64,000 bases of DNA from positions 65,713,548 to 65,777,547 of the forward strand of contig NC_087064.1 of assembly GCF_963678635.1 (NCBI RefSeq), given 5' to 3'. Numbering within the stretch: position 1 is the stretch's first letter; each line of letters begins with the position of its first letter. Both the position numbers and the translations under genes were made by a program. The DNA is from Symsagittifera roscoffensis (taxonomy: Eukaryota; Xenacoelomorpha; Acoela; Convolutidae). Positions 1 through 10,633 of the stretch are shown piece after piece. The notes under the pieces were generated by a model, which did not search any database, was not told the origin of the DNA, and saw only the letters and a program-made list of their open reading frames with translations.

Positions 1-1988
1 CACTCCAGATCCTCCAGGTCCAGCGCTTTTACCTCCTCTAGATATCTCGACCGGCTTGTGTCCGCCTGTCTCTCCACCCTCTTGCTCTCTACCACTACCA
101 CCGAGGACATTACCGAACTCTGGGGTGTTGGTGACGTTGCTTCCTCGGCTTCCATCGGTGCGGAACCCGGTAATCTAGTGTGGCTACTTCTCGAGCTGTC
201 TCTAGAATCGACCCTCGCCCCCAGGCGACTGGATAGGGTTCTTGAGGCGAGGAAAGGGGGATTTGGAGGTGGTCCGAATGTGAATTGGGCCGTCTCAAGC
301 AAGTCTGCCTCGAATGCACTTATGTGCTTCTGGAAAACGTCATTCAACCATTCCACCCCCTAGGCCTGTCAAATGGATTCCATCTGAGGATGCATCGTCG
401 CGGAAGGCGGCTCGCTCCATTTGCTCGGCTACATCCAGCAATCCAATGGGAAGGACACTCCTCTGATGTATTTGCCTGATTACTTCTCAAGGATGCAGCT
501 CATCTTGTCATGTAGCCTCATAACTTTCCTTGACTCCCCCCTGGACACGTCATTAGTCCCAATCATTAGAGTTACCGTGTATACTCTTGCCATCCCTAGC
601 ATCTCAAGTGATGCCAATATCTGTGGCGTTGCAGCTCTAGTAAAAAAACTCAAGATCCCAGTCTGCCAATGCGACTGAATCCGGGTCAGCACCCGCAGCA
701 GGCTGTCCCCTATGATTAGGTGGACCGTACCCTCTGGCACACGTGGCTGCGTATAGTATTCCACCCAAGCCGCGTCATGGAAGCAATCCCTCCTGACTCC
801 TTGTGCTGTGCTCCAATCCATGCGATTGTGCCTGTGGTATCTGCCCTCCGTGTTCTTCTTGTAACTTGCGATTACCACACTCCTGATCGGTTGCTCCCTC
901 CAAGTCGGGGGTAACTCCACTCTGGCTGGACTCTCGCGATTTCTTAGCTGTAGTCTCTCATTCAATTCTTTCAGACGCGACGAGCTCCCGCTCACCTGAC
1001 TGCCGCTCGGGGTTGAACTCGGAGTATACCCCGGCAGTGCGACGTCCATCAATGGGCGTATCGGTTGTGTCTCTAAACCATGCAGGGAGGACGTTGACTC
1101 AGTCGGTATCCATACCTGCAACCCTTCGTTCATGTTTTCCTGAGCTGCGCGGTCTAGGTTAAACCGTCCCTTCGATCTGGCAGCCTCATCCACTTCCATA
1201 CGTGACTCTGGTCTTGAACCGTCGGCCATTCGCTCCTTGGGCCTGGCTCCCTTCTGCACGTCAATCTCGCGTTGTCGCCGCTGGATTCTCTCAAGTTCCG
1301 ATTTCAGCTGTTCACAATTCGCCGCATTCTCTCGCACCCTTTGTTCTTGCTGGTGCTCGGCCTTCAGCATATCGAGTTCCCGCCGCGCTTGGTCCTTTTC
1401 AATGACCGCCTGATCTCTCTCCAGATTCGCTTGATTCCTCTCGAGCTTCGCTTGATCCCGGTCAAGATTCGCCTTGTTCCTCTCCCTCTGTGTCCTCTCA
1501 AGTTCTCTTTTCAGACTACTGAGGTCAGGATACGCCTCTTCCGTTTGCTGCACTCGCGTCATAGAGGGTGTCTTACTCGTGTGTTGGCCCGCTGACCTCG
1601 CTGATGTTCTGGTTGGCAGTGGGAACTCCCCTGCGCCATACTCGGTGTTATTGCTCAAGCCAGGATTCCTCGCCAAGTCGAACCCCCTCACCCCTCCATC
1701 CACATTCCAGGACAGCCATCTGGTCTGCTCTTGGTTGGATATGCCATCAGTGGTGTAGCCGACCATCAAAACCGCTTCTGTTGCAGACTCCCTGCATTCA
1801 CCCTGCTCCTCCAATTGGAGGATGGCGTTCAGTATCACTGCCATTCTCTCATCCACTTGGGTATAACCCAGGTCCCTCAAGCGTCTGTATAATTCATCAA
1901 GCGTGGGCCTCTTCAGAGCCGCGGGCATGGACTTCCAAAATCGATCTGCCATTTCTATAATCCCTAGATAATCTTGCGCACGTACCAA
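1..1988 (-). pseudogene. Retroelement ORF3: coiled-coil plus SGNH-hydrolase-like protein, partial, frameshifted
   Basis: The first 502 codons (1988 to 480) are open. Residues 155-245 form a heptad-rich coiled coil dense in K/E/R/Q and Leu. Residues 421-502 begin an SGNH/GDSL-type domain: block I reads IIGDSLL (Ser429, near 702-704) and block III reads IGTNDVSRGE (Asn479). The frame stops at 480. In another frame the domain continues and block V appears as DGIH at 373-384, which would supply the catalytic Asp/His. A second shift falls at the CCCCC run at 357-361, after which the frame is open to base 1, so the ORF leaves the window. The ORF sits downstream of pol on the same strand, where other Ty3/gypsy lineages carry env. 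No signal peptide or membrane span is seen. Assignment to the same element is inferred from position. Confidence 0.65.
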
Positions 1989-2422
1989 CTTGAGTATTAC
2001 CGTACCAACTTGAGAATGACCTTACCAACTTGAGTACTTGAGAAATAACTTTTTCAAATGTTGCTGACTGTGGGTTTGTTCAAGACCTTCTTGTCTCTTT
2101 CAGTTGAGTATAGTTGGGTAGTCAACTTGACTTTACCAAATCAATCTGAAAATAAAACTTGATCTTTAGACTAAGATGCTATGTTCCTAACCTAACCCCC
2201 CCCCCCATTATTATAGTTAAAACCTTATCCTTTCGATCTACTAAAATAATTCAATTGGAAGTTTTCTAAGAGCATGCAGATTCATTTTGTGTTTTAGCAC
2301 CGTCAATGATTTAAAATTTAATTGTCATGCCAATCACTTTTAAGATCCTTTTACCTGTTCCGTGCCCCAATACCTAACTTGAGATCCCTTCATGCCCAAC
2401 TCGAGACCCCCATGTACCCAAC
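1989..2422. other. Spacer between pol and ORF3 with degenerate ACCAACTTGAG repeats
   Basis: No coding potential is seen. ACCAACTTGAG-like units recur three times near 1984-2033, and relatives (CTAACTTGAGA, CCAACTCGAGA, CCAACTCAGG) occur at about 2370-2430. A C-homopolymer lies near 2200. It looks like non-coding DNA of the same element. Confidence 0.5.
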
Positions 2423-5400
2423 TCAGGCATTACTCAAGTAGTATTTCTTGTGCAGATGTACCATTATCTCCGTTTCTGCGAAGACCACGGGTAGGATAGC
2501 ATATAGTTCCCTTGGGCTCAACTTGCCCCTGTTCGGGTCATAGACTGGCATTGAGACTTCCGTTATTCTTCTTTCGATCATGAAGTCTCGCAGTCTCGTT
2601 AGTGCCAACATCACGTGTTCAGGATCGATCGTGTTCCTCTCACTGACCCTCGTCACTAAGAAGCACAGGTATTTGCCTCGTGCTACTGATGGTGGAAGCG
2701 CAGCCATTCCTCCCAGCCCTGGTCTCTGTCTGAATAGAAACTCCACGTTCTGGTATTCCCTCTTGAAGTCGGCCTCCAGTCTTGATTTGAAACTCATGTC
2801 CGCCGTGATACAGATTGCGCTAGTCCTGTCCGACAGAATGAAGTCGCTATCCGCTATCAGGATGTTCTCCGAGTATTCGTTGGGTATTTCAAACTTCGTT
2901 TTGAAATTCCGTCCTATTGTAGGCTCAGCCTCCTCCCCATCCAGTTCCAGTTCGCTCGTTTCTCTCACTTCCCTGAGTTTCTTTATCATCAAATTTTCGG
3001 TGTGGGTAAATCCTACCCCCGCTCCCCGGACAAAAATATTTATCGACGTCCCCGTCGATGGTGATGGGTCTAAATTATCTGGTGGAATCTCGAGAGGCCT
3101 GTCTGTTGCTGTCCAGTCGAAGAGGGGATCCCTCGTTTTCATGTGCTTTCCCGCTGATACGTCAACTTGTTGGATGCTTTGTTTTTCGCCGCTTCCGTTC
3201 TTGACATCGCGCATCCATTCTAATATCCTCAAGTTCGTATTCTCCCTCCTTTCTATCTCGCTCTGTTCCAAATCTGTCTCTCGTTCTGGTGTCGAGTAGT
3301 CTTCCTTCGGGTAGTGTTCATTATCATTGATAATTTGCCATTCATCGTCGGCTGCCAGTTCGCCCACACTTAGTAGCCCTTCGCTCAGTTCATCGGGCTG
3401 TATCTTATCAATCAAGAAATCATCTCCGTACCTGTTGTACCTCATGCCTGTCCGTTTGCGATTGCCACTCCTAGTCCCCGCTGGTATTGGTAAGTCCGGT
3501 TCTGTCCACTTCGGCACCTCACCCTGCTCCGGATCGTTCCAGTCTTCTTCCACAAAGGATTCCGCCTCAGAGTCCGCTTCTATCTTCTCATTGTCATCCA
3601 AACTCAAGTTCTCAATGCCATCATTTTTCTCTCTGGTGCCTTTTTCGTTCACTTCACACGCTGACTCCACCAGTAGGTACTCAAGTCCCTCCATGTCCTG
3701 TGGTATACACCAGTACTCTGGGGATGGGACGTGAGGCTTCAGATTTTCATAATGTGCTGCTCGCCCCGTACTCAAGCGGTAGAATCGTCCTTTTTGGTGT
3801 ACTTCCGTTATCATGAATGGTCCTCTCCATTTCTTAAGTAGTTTCTTTGTGCCTTTGGGCGGTATGACATTCTGGAAGACCCACACGTACTGGCCCACTT
3901 CATATGGCTTCGCCTGTAATATCTTTTCATCATATTTCTTGCCCCGTCTCATTTGTACTTGCGCAGTGTTCCTCCTGCAGAGCTCGTTTATTTCTTGCTG
4001 TCTCCTGATAGCTTCTTTCACGTATGCTTGAGGCGACTTCCTCCTCCCTTCGTATTCCGGGTAAAAGAATGTCAGGGGCATTGCTCTCTCCCTGCCCGTC
4101 AACTTCATGAAAGGACTGATGCCCGTTGTTGAGTGTTGCGCACTGTTGTACGCCCCTCCGTTTTGCGGCAGATATTTATTCCAGTCCGTCATGTATCTTG
4201 AGCAGTATACCCTCAGCATGTTCACCAACGTTCTATTCCGTCTCTCTGCCAGCCCGTTGGTCTGAGGATGGTAGGTTGTCGAGTGTGCTTGAGCAATGTG
4301 TGACCTCTTCATCAATTCTTTTGTCAAGTCCCCCACAAAGGCTTTGCCGTTGTCTGACTGAAAAGTCATTGGACAACCATATCGTGATATCCAATGCGTT
4401 ATCAGGTGGTCACAAGTCTCCTCTGCTGAGGCTGTCTGACACGGGACCGCTTCTGCCAACTTTGTGAAATGATCTATCAGGTCCGACAGCCTATATCTCG
4501 CTTTGACATGTTCCTTTAGTGCCATGATCTGTCCATTCATTTCCCCAGGGTTGTGGATGTCATCCTTCAGCTTTACGCATATTATCCTCTTCACGATCTT
4601 TGTGTCATCTTCTGGCACCAGATTTATTCTGACATTTGAGTTGCATGATAGTTCCCTGAATGGTTTCCTCGATACCGCAATTTTCTCAAGTTCTTCACCT
4701 CCCTGTACTTCTTGTTCATCCGAGTTGTACGTTCCCGAGGAGGGATCTGTTTGTAGCTCCCTGTCGCGGTGTCTCAAGTTCTCCTCTGCCAGTATCATGC
4801 ATAGACTAGCCTGATCATCGCTGCTCTTTTCCGAATCTTCATCCCATGCTTCACACTCCCCGGACAATTTCTTTTCTCCGGTTTCTTCTTCTTCCGTGGA
4901 CGTGGACCACTCCCCGGACTCTTGACCTAGTCCCAGGTGTTCAGCTTCTTCCTTGAACGCCACTTTCTTTTTCCTAACCTGAGTCCGCTCAAGTATGTTA
5001 TCAGCGATTTTGTCAACCAGTGACCGCACGACTTCTTTGCCATCAGTAACGCTTCCTCTTAGAGAGTCTGCGTTGCCAACTGTTTCACTCCTTCGCAGTA
5101 TCGTGACTTCCGGTTCCTCCCTACCCTTTCCTTCGTTCACGGGTTTATCATCTGCCAGTTTCTCAAGTAATCTCCACAAGTCTTCATCTATCTGAGTATC
5201 TCCCGTTTCCACCTGGTTGAGATCATAGCCTTTTGCCTTGAGAGTCTCTCTCACAATTTTGGACTTGAGCATAATCCCTATCGGCATTCCTCGGGTCTTC
5301 TTCAAGATTGTTTTCTTTGGAGGCTCTTCTGGTAATTCGGGGTGATCTTCTATCGGTTTGCCTGACTTGTCTAGCCATCTCGTGAGTGGAAGACCGTCAT

Positions 5401-5671
5401 ACGTTTCTTTGTCCATGAAGGAGAAACCATCTTTAATTTCGGGCCTATCCGCCTCCCTCTGTTCCTGTCTTTCGCAGAACTCCCTCTTCTTACTCAAGCT
5501 ATCGGCATTCTGATGTTTGTCCCTTGTTCTTTGCTCGATTATCATGTTGTATCCGTCCAGGCGAACTATCCATCTTCCAATGTAGCTCTGGTCCATTGAG
5601 TACGTTTTCAGCCAGCTGAGTGACCTGTTGTCGACTCGCAGCTTGAATGGCTCGCTGCCTAGGTACTCTTT
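2423..5671 (-). CDS. Pol C-terminal ORF: acidic linker, integrase core, macro-like domain (1082 open codons)
   Basis: This frame is open from just after a TAA at 5672-5674; the first Met is at 5596, giving 1057 aa. Numbering from that Met, residues 1-37 are the end of RNase H. Residues 40-370 are an acidic, low-complexity linker. Residues 374-500 are a retroviral-type integrase core with Asp415 (SDNG) and Glu451 spaced D-35-E. Residues 560-625 resemble the GPY/F-type C-terminal domain (WRGPF). Residues 640-900 are a second acidic linker, and 909-1050 resemble the TARG1/OARD1 branch of macro domains. The zinc-binding HHCC domain and the first catalytic Asp are missing: the sequence goes from SDLI straight into DHFTKL near 4476 without losing frame, so this integrase cannot be active. 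The open state contrasts with the broken upstream half of the element. Confidence 0.8.
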   Translation of the reverse strand, partial: KEYLGSEPFKLRVDNRSLSWLKTYSMDQSYIGRWIVRLDGYNMIIEQRTRDKHQNADSLSKKREFCERQEQREADRPEIKDGFSFMDKETYDGLPLTRWLDKSGKPIEDHPELPEEPPKKTILKKTRGMPIGIMLKSKIVRETLKAKGYDLNQVETGDTQIDEDLWRLLEKLADDKPVNEGKGREEPEVTILRRSETVGNADSLRGSVTDGKEVVRSLVDKIADNILERTQVRKKKVAFKEEAEHLGLGQESGEWSTSTEEEETGEKKLSGECEAWDEDSEKSSDDQASLCMILAEENLRHRDRELQTDPSSGTYNSDEQEVQGGEELEKIAVSRKPFRELSCNSNVRINLVPEDDTKIVKRIICVKLKDDIHNPGEMNGQIMALKEHVKARYRLSDLIDHFTKLAEAVPCQTASAEETCDHLITHWISRYGCPMTFQSDNGKAFVGDLTKELMKRSHIAQAHSTTYHPQTNGLAERRNRTLVNMLRVYCSRYMTDWNKYLPQNGGAYNSAQHSTTGISPFMKLTGRERAMPLTFFYPEYEGRRKSPQAYVKEAIRRQQEINELCRRNTAQVQMRRGKKYDEKILQAKPYEVGQYVWVFQNVIPPKGTKKLLKKWRGPFMITEVHQKGRFYRLSTGRAAHYENLKPHVPSPEYWCIPQDMEGLEYLLVESACEVNEKGTREKNDGIENLSLDDNEKIEADSEAESFVEEDWNDPEQGEVPKWTEPDLPIPAGTRSGNRKRTGMRYNRYGDDFLIDKIQPDELSEGLLSVGELAADDEWQIINDNEHYPKEDYSTPERETDLEQSEIERRENTNLRILEWMRDVKNGSGEKQSIQQVDVSAGKHMKTRDPLFDWTATDRPLEIPPDNLDPSPSTGTSINIFVRGAGVGFTHTENLMIKKLREVRETSELELDGEEAEPTIGRNFKTKFEIPNEYSENILIADSDFILSDRTSAICITADMSFKSRLEADFKREYQNVEFLFRQRPGLGGMAALPPSVARGKYLCFLVTRVSERNTIDPEHVMLALTRLRDFMIERRITEVSMPVYDPNRGKLSPRELYAILPVVFAETEIMVHLHKKYYLSNA
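2446..2872 (-). other. Macro-like domain (TARG1/OARD1-type) at the Pol C-terminus
   Basis: Residues 909-1050 of the ORF follow the order of TARG1-type macro domains. A hydrophobic strand comes first, then an AICITADMSF segment where family members have an AHCIS.D motif, then an FKREY helix, RPGLGG..A, GKYLCFLVTR, a helix with LALTRLRDFM, EVSMPVYDPNRG where the family has a SMP..G.GLD loop, and a VFAETEIMVHL strand. The glycine-rich ADP-ribose loop (MGAGIA in the family) is replaced by FKSRLE, and the GLD catalytic loop is altered. Catalytic activity is therefore doubtful and binding uncertain. The call rests on recalled family patterns, not a profile search. Confidence 0.6.
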
Positions 5672-7317
5672 TTATTTTTCGACAAAAATAACCACCGCAA
5701 ACATCTCTGCTTTTGGCGCCCCGTACTTCATTTCCGTATCACTCAAGACTTTACTCCCGTACGCTATTGGTCTTAAGACTGTCTTCCCGTTCCATTCCTG
5801 TTCTTGATGGAGAATTCCAGAAATCGCGACTACCGACGCATCCGTATCCAACACGTACATCCCTTTTTCCGTTGGCATCCCTAACACCGGTGCCTCGCAC
5901 AACTCTTTCCTTATTCTCTGGAATGATAGCATAGCCCTTGATGAATTCCCTGTGGTAGTTCGCAAAACCCAGGAAGCTCATCAACTGGTGTTCCGTTTTT
6001 GGCGACTTCCAAGTTAGAACTGCTTCTACTGCATCTGGATCCGGTCTGATGCCGTGCCTGTTCACCATCCTGCCCAAGTATTTTATCGAATCCTTCAGTA
6101 TCTCGCATTTTGATGGCTTACTTTTTAGCCCCGACCTCTTCATACATGCAAACACCTCGTCCAGTCGCTCGATGTGGTCTTCTAGTGTGGGCGTCGCTAT
6201 TACCACGTCATCCACAAAGCACATTACCAGATTGCCGTACTTCTTTGTCACACCTATCAGCGCATGTGCCATCAACCGTTGAAATGTAGCTGTGGCATTG
6301 CAAAGACCAAACGGCATCCGTTTCCATCGAAACAGCCCCAACTCACAAGCGAACCCTGTTTTGTCCCTGTCCTGCTTCCTCAGCGCGACCTGCCAGAAGG
6401 CCGAACCTAAATCAAGAGTCGTAAAAAATTTTGCGTCACCTAACTTCGAGAGGCTCTCGTCAATCCTAGGTATGGGATAGGCATCCTTCACCGTGACGGA
6501 ATTCAGATACCGAAAGTCAATGCAAAACCTCAATTGTTCGCCTTTCTTTTTGGCCATCACAACTCCACACGCCCACGGTGACTTGGATGGTTCTATCATG
6601 TCATTCTAGTAATGTCTCTATTTCTTTCCTACATGCCTCTGATTTGTGTGGGGTCATGCGCCTCGCCCCCTCCCTGTGTGGTACCGCATTTTCTTCAAGT
6701 TCTATTTCAAGAAAATGCTCAACAAAATTACAACACCCGATGTCTGCCTTATGTCTCGAAAAAACTTCCTCGTTCCGCTCTAGTACATTGTTGATGGCTT
6801 CGAGCTGTTCGTCCGTCAACTTGCCCCTTAATTGTTCGATCTCCGGTAGGACCGGTTTATCACTCTGCATTTCATCTAGTGTGGGCCGTTCCGGAAAATT
6901 CGAACAGCTCGATAGTCCATCGTCTGTCTCTGACTTAAGTGATTCCACAAGACCTGATGAACCTTTTATTTTCTTCAATCGTTTCATGATACAAATTTTG
7001 TCCCTATGATTGGGACAATCAACAACTTCATTTTGTTTTGAGTTTTCAGTCATTTCATATCGAGTCTTAACGGGTAAAGCATATCCCAGCTTCCTCCCCC
7101 TCTGTATCGTGATGGGTATATCAAGAGTATTCAACAAGACACTGACGCAGAGACCGCTCTTGGTTATCGAGAAGGATCTTCCTAAAACAGCAGCACTTTG
7201 ACTGTTTGGATTTGCGACTATGCATACTTGCTTGTTATCACTTAGTTCATTATGATCTTTCGTTCGCAAGCTTACAATTGCCGGTTCGTTCGCTTTCAGC
7301 CTCACCCTCCTACCCAA
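5672..7317 (-). pseudogene. Reverse transcriptase and RNase H of the left element copy
   Basis: The RT appears in two overlapping frames (7317-6601 and 6599-5751) separated by a one-base shift next to ETLLE/MIEPSKSPW. Visible RT motifs are FRYLNSVTVKDAYPIPRIDE, LDLGSAFWQV, MPFGLCNATATFQRLM and the catalytic FVDDVV, followed by the thumb (LGFANYHREF). RNase H starts at LDTDASVVAISG (5965-5672 frame). Compared with the right copy, a deletion of about 75 nt removes the RT-RNase H connection near 5940. The frame ends at a TAA (5672-5674), and the right copy has the same TAA. Disabled as it stands. Confidence 0.85.
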
Positions 7318-7331
7318 GAAAAGGAGGGTTA

Positions 7332-8003
7332 TTAAATTATCGGTTTAATTGCGTACCTCCTATCCGGGTTCCTTATCCTGAACATCGCATTGTTTAAATC
7401 AATTGTTACGTCGAAGTTCCTGATGAAGTTTCTGCCTAAAATGAACTGGTCAGACTCATCTAGGTTTTCTACCACAAGAAAACTCATCCACAGATTGCGT
7501 TCCCCCAGATTTAAGGCTATTATTGGTGTTCTGCCTAGCACCCGCAGCGCCCCTTTGTTAGCAGCTGACAACCGTATTCTCGAGTCTATCAAGTCATCTT
7601 TGTTGAAGCCCATTCGTTCCCAAGTTTCGATTGGTATTACACTCAAGACCGCTCCAGTATCGAGTAACCCACGCAACTGAGTCTTCTTGCCACTTATGTC
7701 AAGTACATGTGCTGATACGTCTGCCTCTGTCCCGATGTGCATTGCATCTTCCTCCAGCATGGCACAGTGTCCAATCGATCTCACCTTTAGTTCTTCTTTG
7801 CCCACGTAGATCTGCCCCACTAGATCTTCATCACATGTTATCATTGTTTTCGTGTAGAAGTTTATCCCATCTATATTCACTATCACCTCATGCGGACCAT
7901 GAGCTTCTGTATATCTGTTGTCCACACGGACCGACTTGCTGCCACCTCTCGTGAGTAGCGCCCTCAAGGCTCTAGAAGTCGTCTGTGGGCTTATCGCACT
8001 CAA
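7332..8003 (-). pseudogene. Retropepsin-type aspartic protease of the left copy
   Basis: About 223 codons contain LLDTGAVLSVIP, the active-site D-T-G of a retroviral-type protease, and the downstream ILGRNF motif that packs beneath the active site. A TAG (near 8004-8006) separates it from the preceding gag/NC frame; the right copy has a Tyr codon there. Downstream, the frame is lost before the RT ORF through a small deletion relative to the right copy. In Ty3/gypsy elements this protease processes the Gag-Pol polyprotein. Confidence 0.8.
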
Positions 8004-8758
8004 CTAATCTGCGTATACGTCGATGTGCATTATTGTCTGGTCGCTGGGTTCGCTTAAGTTCCTTGTCACCTCATGGCCACCTACAGTGATTATCGACATT
8101 ATCCTGGCTCCGATTTTCGTTATGCCGAATGGCTTTCCCGTCACCATTTTCAGAGTGTTGCAATTTCCACTCTTTGTCGAACCTTCTACAGCCTCTGGCA
8201 CTGGCACCGAGCAACTTAACGTCTCATTCAATCTCTGTCTGTCGATCTCTTGCTTCAACCGTTGCTCTATTTCGTTCGTCGCTAGGTCTTGTTTCACCTT
8301 GTTAATCACCTCTGATGCCGCTTTCTCATAATTTATCTCTAGGGCATTCCTGGCCGTGGTCTCTCTCGCACTATTAACTTGCGTTACAGCCTTCACTGTC
8401 TTCTTTGGTAGTTCCGTACTCGGTGCTTCCAATTTTTTTGTTTCAAACTCAGGTTGTCTATTTCTCTGATTCTGCACCGCCGCTAATGCCAATTTATGCT
8501 TGGGGTGACTCTGGTTCTTGACTGCCTCCCAAAACAAAGGACAGTCTCCATCCTGAAGTGCCCCTCCTGATTGCAGAAGAAGTATCTTGCAACTATTTTG
8601 ATGATTAAGCCACTATAGTACTCATGTTCCTCCATCTGGCTCATATCTTCCTCATCTGGTGCATATCCCAGACTCTTCATGCCCTGCTTGTATCTTGTGC
8701 AATCCGCCAGGTGATGATCAGCTGACCCGCAGTTCGCGCATGATCTACGTTTGTTCAT
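8004..8758 (-). pseudogene. Nucleocapsid zinc knuckles and linker of the left copy
   Basis: Two CCHC-type knuckles are visible: CANCGSADHHLADC, then FFCNQEGHFRM followed by a frameshift. The shift near 8552 is a 2-nt insertion relative to the right copy, which reads GHFRMDC. After it the frame resumes as a charged linker (8537-8004) leading to the protease. In-frame stops at about 8834 and 8785 cut this part off from the capsid. Nucleocapsid knuckles bind and package element RNA. Confidence 0.75.
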
Positions 8759-8833
8759 GTCATCTCTAGTCTTGTAACATGACTACCTTTGTGGTTGGCT
8801 CCCCCCTTGCATGTTCCTGTTATCCGAATATGT

Positions 8834-10633
8834 TTATTTCTTGGTCTTCATTAACATGTACTCTCTTGACTTCTGTCTCATCTCTTCTGGAGTCGGTGCA
8901 TTGTCTTTCGACAATGTGTAGTACGTTGCTAACATTGGTCTCAAGTCATCACTTTTTACCCCATCAATGAACTTTGAGGCGATGCTAAAGTTTCTTCTGT
9001 TCGTTGACTCTTCCGGATCACTTCTTTGTCTCAAGCTCTCGAGATCATCTAGGAACCGATCAATCGATTCATCGTCCCTTTGCCTTCTCTTTTCAAATCG
9101 CATCATCGATTGATGACCCTTCATGCCTGACCCGAATCGATTCAACAATATCTCGAAGATTTTATCCGCAGTGTCGCGTTCCTCTTCCTTCTTCGCAACC
9201 ACGCATTTCAACGCCGTGCCTTCTAAGTTGCTGAGTATCGCTGTGCATGCTTGTCTCTCATCGTTCAAGTTGTCTTGTTCCAAGTGTAATCTCATGACTT
9301 CTACCCAAGTATCAATGCATCCGTCTGAGTCATCCTTGAATTCTTTCGGTTTTTTGAAAGCTTTCCTGGATTTACTACCTCCTCTGTCACTCGAGTCGTT
9401 GTTCCTCGTGGCGAAGGCTTCTAGTGTCCTGTTCATCATTTCCCAGGGGCTTGCCCACGTCATGGCATCCGGTCCCACGTTATTGTGAGTCGTGGAATCC
9501 CCTGGACCACTCGTCGTATTTGCTGTTCCACTTTTCATAATTGCTTTGGTCCCCCGCGGTGCTGTGCTCGCGGCATCCCTGGGTAATGGTAACGGTGTTG
9601 ATTGCCGTTTGTTCCGTTGTGGTTCCACGAAGTCAACTCTGTTGCCTTGCGTTCGATCCGCTGCCGGCCTGTCCTGTGACGTAGAGTTTCTCAAGATGGC
9701 GTCTAGTTTTGCCTGTATTGCACATGAACTCTCAGCCTGGTCCCTACTCATTGTGTCCATTCTCGTTTCGAGACTCCCCAACTGGCTGTTCACTGCGTCA
9801 TACCGTTGCTTCATCTCTTGCATGTATTTTTTTATGTTCTTGCCTCGCTCTCCATCAGTGGCATCTACTTTGTCTGACATCTGCTAAAGCTTTTCCTCTG
9901 TCGCTTTCGCCAGATTGAAATAGTTGTCCAGGTACTCGTGTTTTTTGTATCTTAATTCTTTCTTTATCACCTCTCTATCCTCCTCGCTGTGCTTTAGTCT
10001 CTTGTCGATCTGATCTAGCTTCGCCATCAGATCGCCCAGATCTAGAGAAGTTGTTGTTTCATGGTCAGCTGTTGCCCTGTTTTTGGCTGCTGCTCCCGTT
10101 TTGACCTGGTCTTCTTCTTGGTTGGTCTCTGTCGTTTTCGTGGAAACTGTTCCGAATGTTTTGCCTTTCTCGGCTTTCGGTTCCTCCGTCAATATGTCTC
10201 TTGATTTCATCCCGACCATCATTGCCAACCTATCAGTAAATGACGTTCTTTTTGCTTGACACTCGTCCTTTACCGTTTCTGGCGTATTGCCCGTTGTGTC
10301 CTCCACAGTGTCTATCGGCGAGAACTCCATCGACTTTGGATTTGGTTCCTCTGCATTAGGCATCGGTGTCGACTCCGTCGTCTTCTTCTCCACCTCATCC
10401 ACACTCTGGTCTGGTGTTTCTAGGTCAATCTCGTTGGCGGGGTCCGCGTGTTTCCCTTCCGCGCCCTCTTTTGCCTTGTTCTCTGTATTACTCCTTGTGT
10501 TGAGCATGCTAACTGAAAAGTTCTTCTTTGTTATTCTTGGGCCAACCGATGTCATTTTACGTAGCGACGAGTTATGTTTTGTCTTTGAATCTTTAGCTCT
10601 TTTTTCAGCTACCGGTACCCTGCTCCGTCTCAA
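8834..10633 (-). pseudogene. Gag: charged N-terminal region, coiled coil and capsid-like domain, left copy
   Basis: The Met at 10633 starts an arginine/lysine-rich N-terminus (MRRSRVPVAEKRAKD). A Thr/Glu-rich region follows, then a coiled coil (about 9740-10000) and a retrotransposon-gag/capsid-like segment (IDTWVEVMRLHLEQ to IASKFIDGVKSDDLRPML). One TAG at 9884-9886 interrupts an otherwise continuous frame; the right copy has CAA (Gln) there. Gag would form the particle around the RNA. The start is the first Met shared with the right copy and lies about 250 bp beyond the minisatellite. Confidence 0.7.

Noticed and set aside
2580-4814. Plus-strand ORFs of 70-240 codons opposite the left pol
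   Set aside because: They are antisense shadows of the pol frame, with Ser/Leu-rich composition and no motif.
2423-5671. Calling the 1057-aa ORF a host gene
   Set aside because: It is collinear with a recognisable gypsy element and matched by the right copy; exaptation is kept only as a hypothesis.
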